Below are positions 63,273 to 64,000 of a stretch of DNA of 64,000 nucleotides, piece by piece. Location of the stretch: contig NZ_CAMQZG010000004.1 in assembly GCF_947039605.1 (NCBI RefSeq), positions 1-64,000 of the forward strand, given 5' to 3'. This stretch comes from an uncultured Clostridium sp. Lineage in GTDB: Bacteria > Bacillota > Clostridia > Clostridiales > Clostridiaceae. Every line of letters starts with the position of its first letter. Position 1 is the first letter of the stretch. The notes below the pieces were generated by a model. It was not told the DNA's origin and did no database searches. It worked only from the letters and a program-made list of their open reading frames with translations. The position numbers and the translations under genes are program-made.

Positions 63273-63452
63273 TTGAGTATCACCTAATTTCTTTTATTAT
63301 TTACAGCTTCCTACTTACCTAAGTCCTACTCATTTAATCTCTTCTACAAGCCCCTTAGACGCTTTTTAAGAGTTTTAACTATACTTACTTTAATTATATA
63401 CTATCTGTAAATTAAAATGCATTAAACTCATTTTTTTCATTAGCTCTAATAT

Positions 63453-63557
63453 TTATAATATATGAAAATAATTAATTAACATAGCTGCTGAAACTCCTAA
63501 TATAGCAATTAAAATTAATATAATTAATTTTGCATTAGATTGTTTTCCTACACACAT
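63453..63557 (-). CDS. Small single-pass membrane protein, 34 residues
   Basis: ATG at 63557 follows AGGGGGTG with normal spacing (another ATG 4 bases upstream opens only 8 codons). The product MCVGKQSNAKLIILILIAIL continues GVSAAMLINYFHIL, a short polar start and one membrane helix. Family unknown. It lies between the UreI-like gene and the mgtA leader, on the same strand as both. Confidence 0.55.
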   Translation of the reverse strand: MCVGKQSNAKLIILILIAILGVSAAMLINYFHIL

Positions 63558-63622
63558 TCATTTCACCCCCTAAAACTTAATATAAAGTATAAATTCCACT
63601 TAGCCACGCTTATATAATAAAA

Positions 63623-63674
63623 TAAAAAAAAACTGTATCCAAATACTCTCTAAATAGTATCTTGATACAGTTTC
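63623..63674 (-). terminator. Terminator of the AmiS/UreI-family gene
   Basis: AAACTGTATCCAA...TTGATACAGTTT: AAACTGTATC (about 63630-63639) pairs with GATACAGTTT (63663-63672), and a run of T follows on the minus strand. It is about 75 bp after the stop codon. Confidence 0.75.
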
Positions 63675-63749
63675 CTTAATTTAAGTATTAGTAATGTTAT
63701 TCTACTATGTAAATTAAAATTTCTAAAAATACTTTAAATTACTATTTGA

Positions 63750-64000
63750 TTATTTCCATATTGATATAAGTATTAAGAATCCAGGAATCCACGCTGTGAA
63801 TATACCTTCAAATATACTTAACCAAGGAGTGAACTTACCAAGGTTTTTCTTCCAAACGATTTCGATTGGTGCTGTAACCCAAAGTACTCCCCATGCCCAC
63901 CATATAAGTGCCATAAGTATGTTCCATATTCCGCCTTCTCTCCATTGTAAGATACCAGCTGGAATTGTAGTAATTGCAACGTATAATGAATACCATGCAA
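63750..64000 (-). CDS. AmiS/UreI-family urea/amide channel, 3' part
   Basis: The last 82 codons of a gene whose 5' end is outside the window. The frame reads AWYSLYVAITTIPAGILQW, MALIWWAWGVLWVTAPIEIV and LGKFTPWLSIFEGIFTAWIP, and ends at TAA 63750-63752. This matches the end of UreI/AmiS proteins (SWYSLFVAINTVPAAIL, WWAIIWLAWGVLWLTAFIE, LGKFTPWLAIIEGILTAWIP). These form hexameric channels for urea or short amides. A different open frame on the same strand (from 63818) is a shadow. Whether it is acid-gated cannot be told from this part. Confidence 0.88.
   Translation of the reverse strand, partial: AWYSLYVAITTIPAGILQWREGGIWNILMALIWWAWGVLWVTAPIEIVWKKNLGKFTPWLSIFEGIFTAWIPGFLILISIWK

Noticed and set aside
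63270..63420. M-box or other known riboswitch before mgtA
   Set aside because: Only the TTAGGTGA-like beginning is present; the conserved internal motifs of the M-box are not seen.
63818..64000. 60-codon open frame at the right edge
   Set aside because: It is in the wrong frame; the neighbouring frame gives a clear UreI/AmiS C terminus ending at 63750.

Overview
The window is AT-rich DNA from a low-GC Firmicute, most likely an anaerobic clostridial-type bacterium. The evidence is strong AGGAGG-type ribosome binding sites, frequent TTG/GTG starts, a CpsB/C/D-type capsule phosphoregulatory locus, Bce-type peptide-resistance genes, and a HesB-like gene with an in-frame TGA that is best read as selenocysteine. 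No rRNA, tRNA or CRISPR array is visible, so I do not name a species. Most genes lie on the minus strand.

Layout. (1) 1-7 kb is an accessory region. It holds a small SigH-like sigma factor, an Asn/Thr-repeat membrane protein with a 15-bp tandem repeat, and three Bro-N-domain paralogues. Two of these sit directly downstream of tiny ribbon-helix-helix (RHH) genes, separated by a conserved two-hairpin element. A 146-bp repeat and a ComEC-like metallo-hydrolase follow. (2) 7-26 kb is an exopolysaccharide/capsule locus: sugar kinase, Wzx, Wzy, acetyltransferase, GT4, UDP-sugar dehydrogenase, GT2, initiating phosphoglycosyltransferase, aminotransferase and CapD/PglF-type dehydratase. It carries two sets of Wzz (CpsC), PHP phosphatase (CpsB) and BY-kinase (CpsD). 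(3) 26-34 kb: nadB-nadC without nadA, a polar amino acid ABC importer, the HesB-like selenoprotein, a DUF389 membrane protein and thiol peroxidase. (4) 34-43 kb: two BceB-like permeases, a histidinol-phosphatase-type PHP protein, a BceS-like kinase, a NERD-domain protein and a BceR-like regulator; no BceA ATPase is present. (5) 43-49 kb: a His/Cys-repeat metal-binding protein, ribokinase, an HxlR regulator, a degenerate response regulator, two PnuC transporters and an IS200/IS605 remnant. (6) 49-60 kb: small unknowns, a FUSC exporter, heme oxygenase with a Fur-like operator, an acyltransferase, two EamA transporters and an amino acid antiporter. (7) 60-64 kb: mgtA with a 30-codon membrane-peptide gene downstream and a long leader, another small membrane-peptide gene, and the 3' end of an AmiS/UreI-family channel.

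How they fit together. The capsule locus can supply the steps of a Wzx/Wzy pathway: sugar modification, lipid-linked initiation, extension, flipping, polymerisation, and length control by tyrosine phosphorylation. nadB/nadC and the two PnuC proteins all concern NAD supply. Heme oxygenase, the His-rich protein and MgtA point to metal homeostasis. The Bce genes form a peptide-antibiotic sensing module with a TTACA-N4-TGTAA operator.

Least explained features: the RHH/hairpin/Bro-N modules, the small membrane peptide next to mgtA, the transposase-less IS605 derivative, and the degenerate response regulator without an ATG start.
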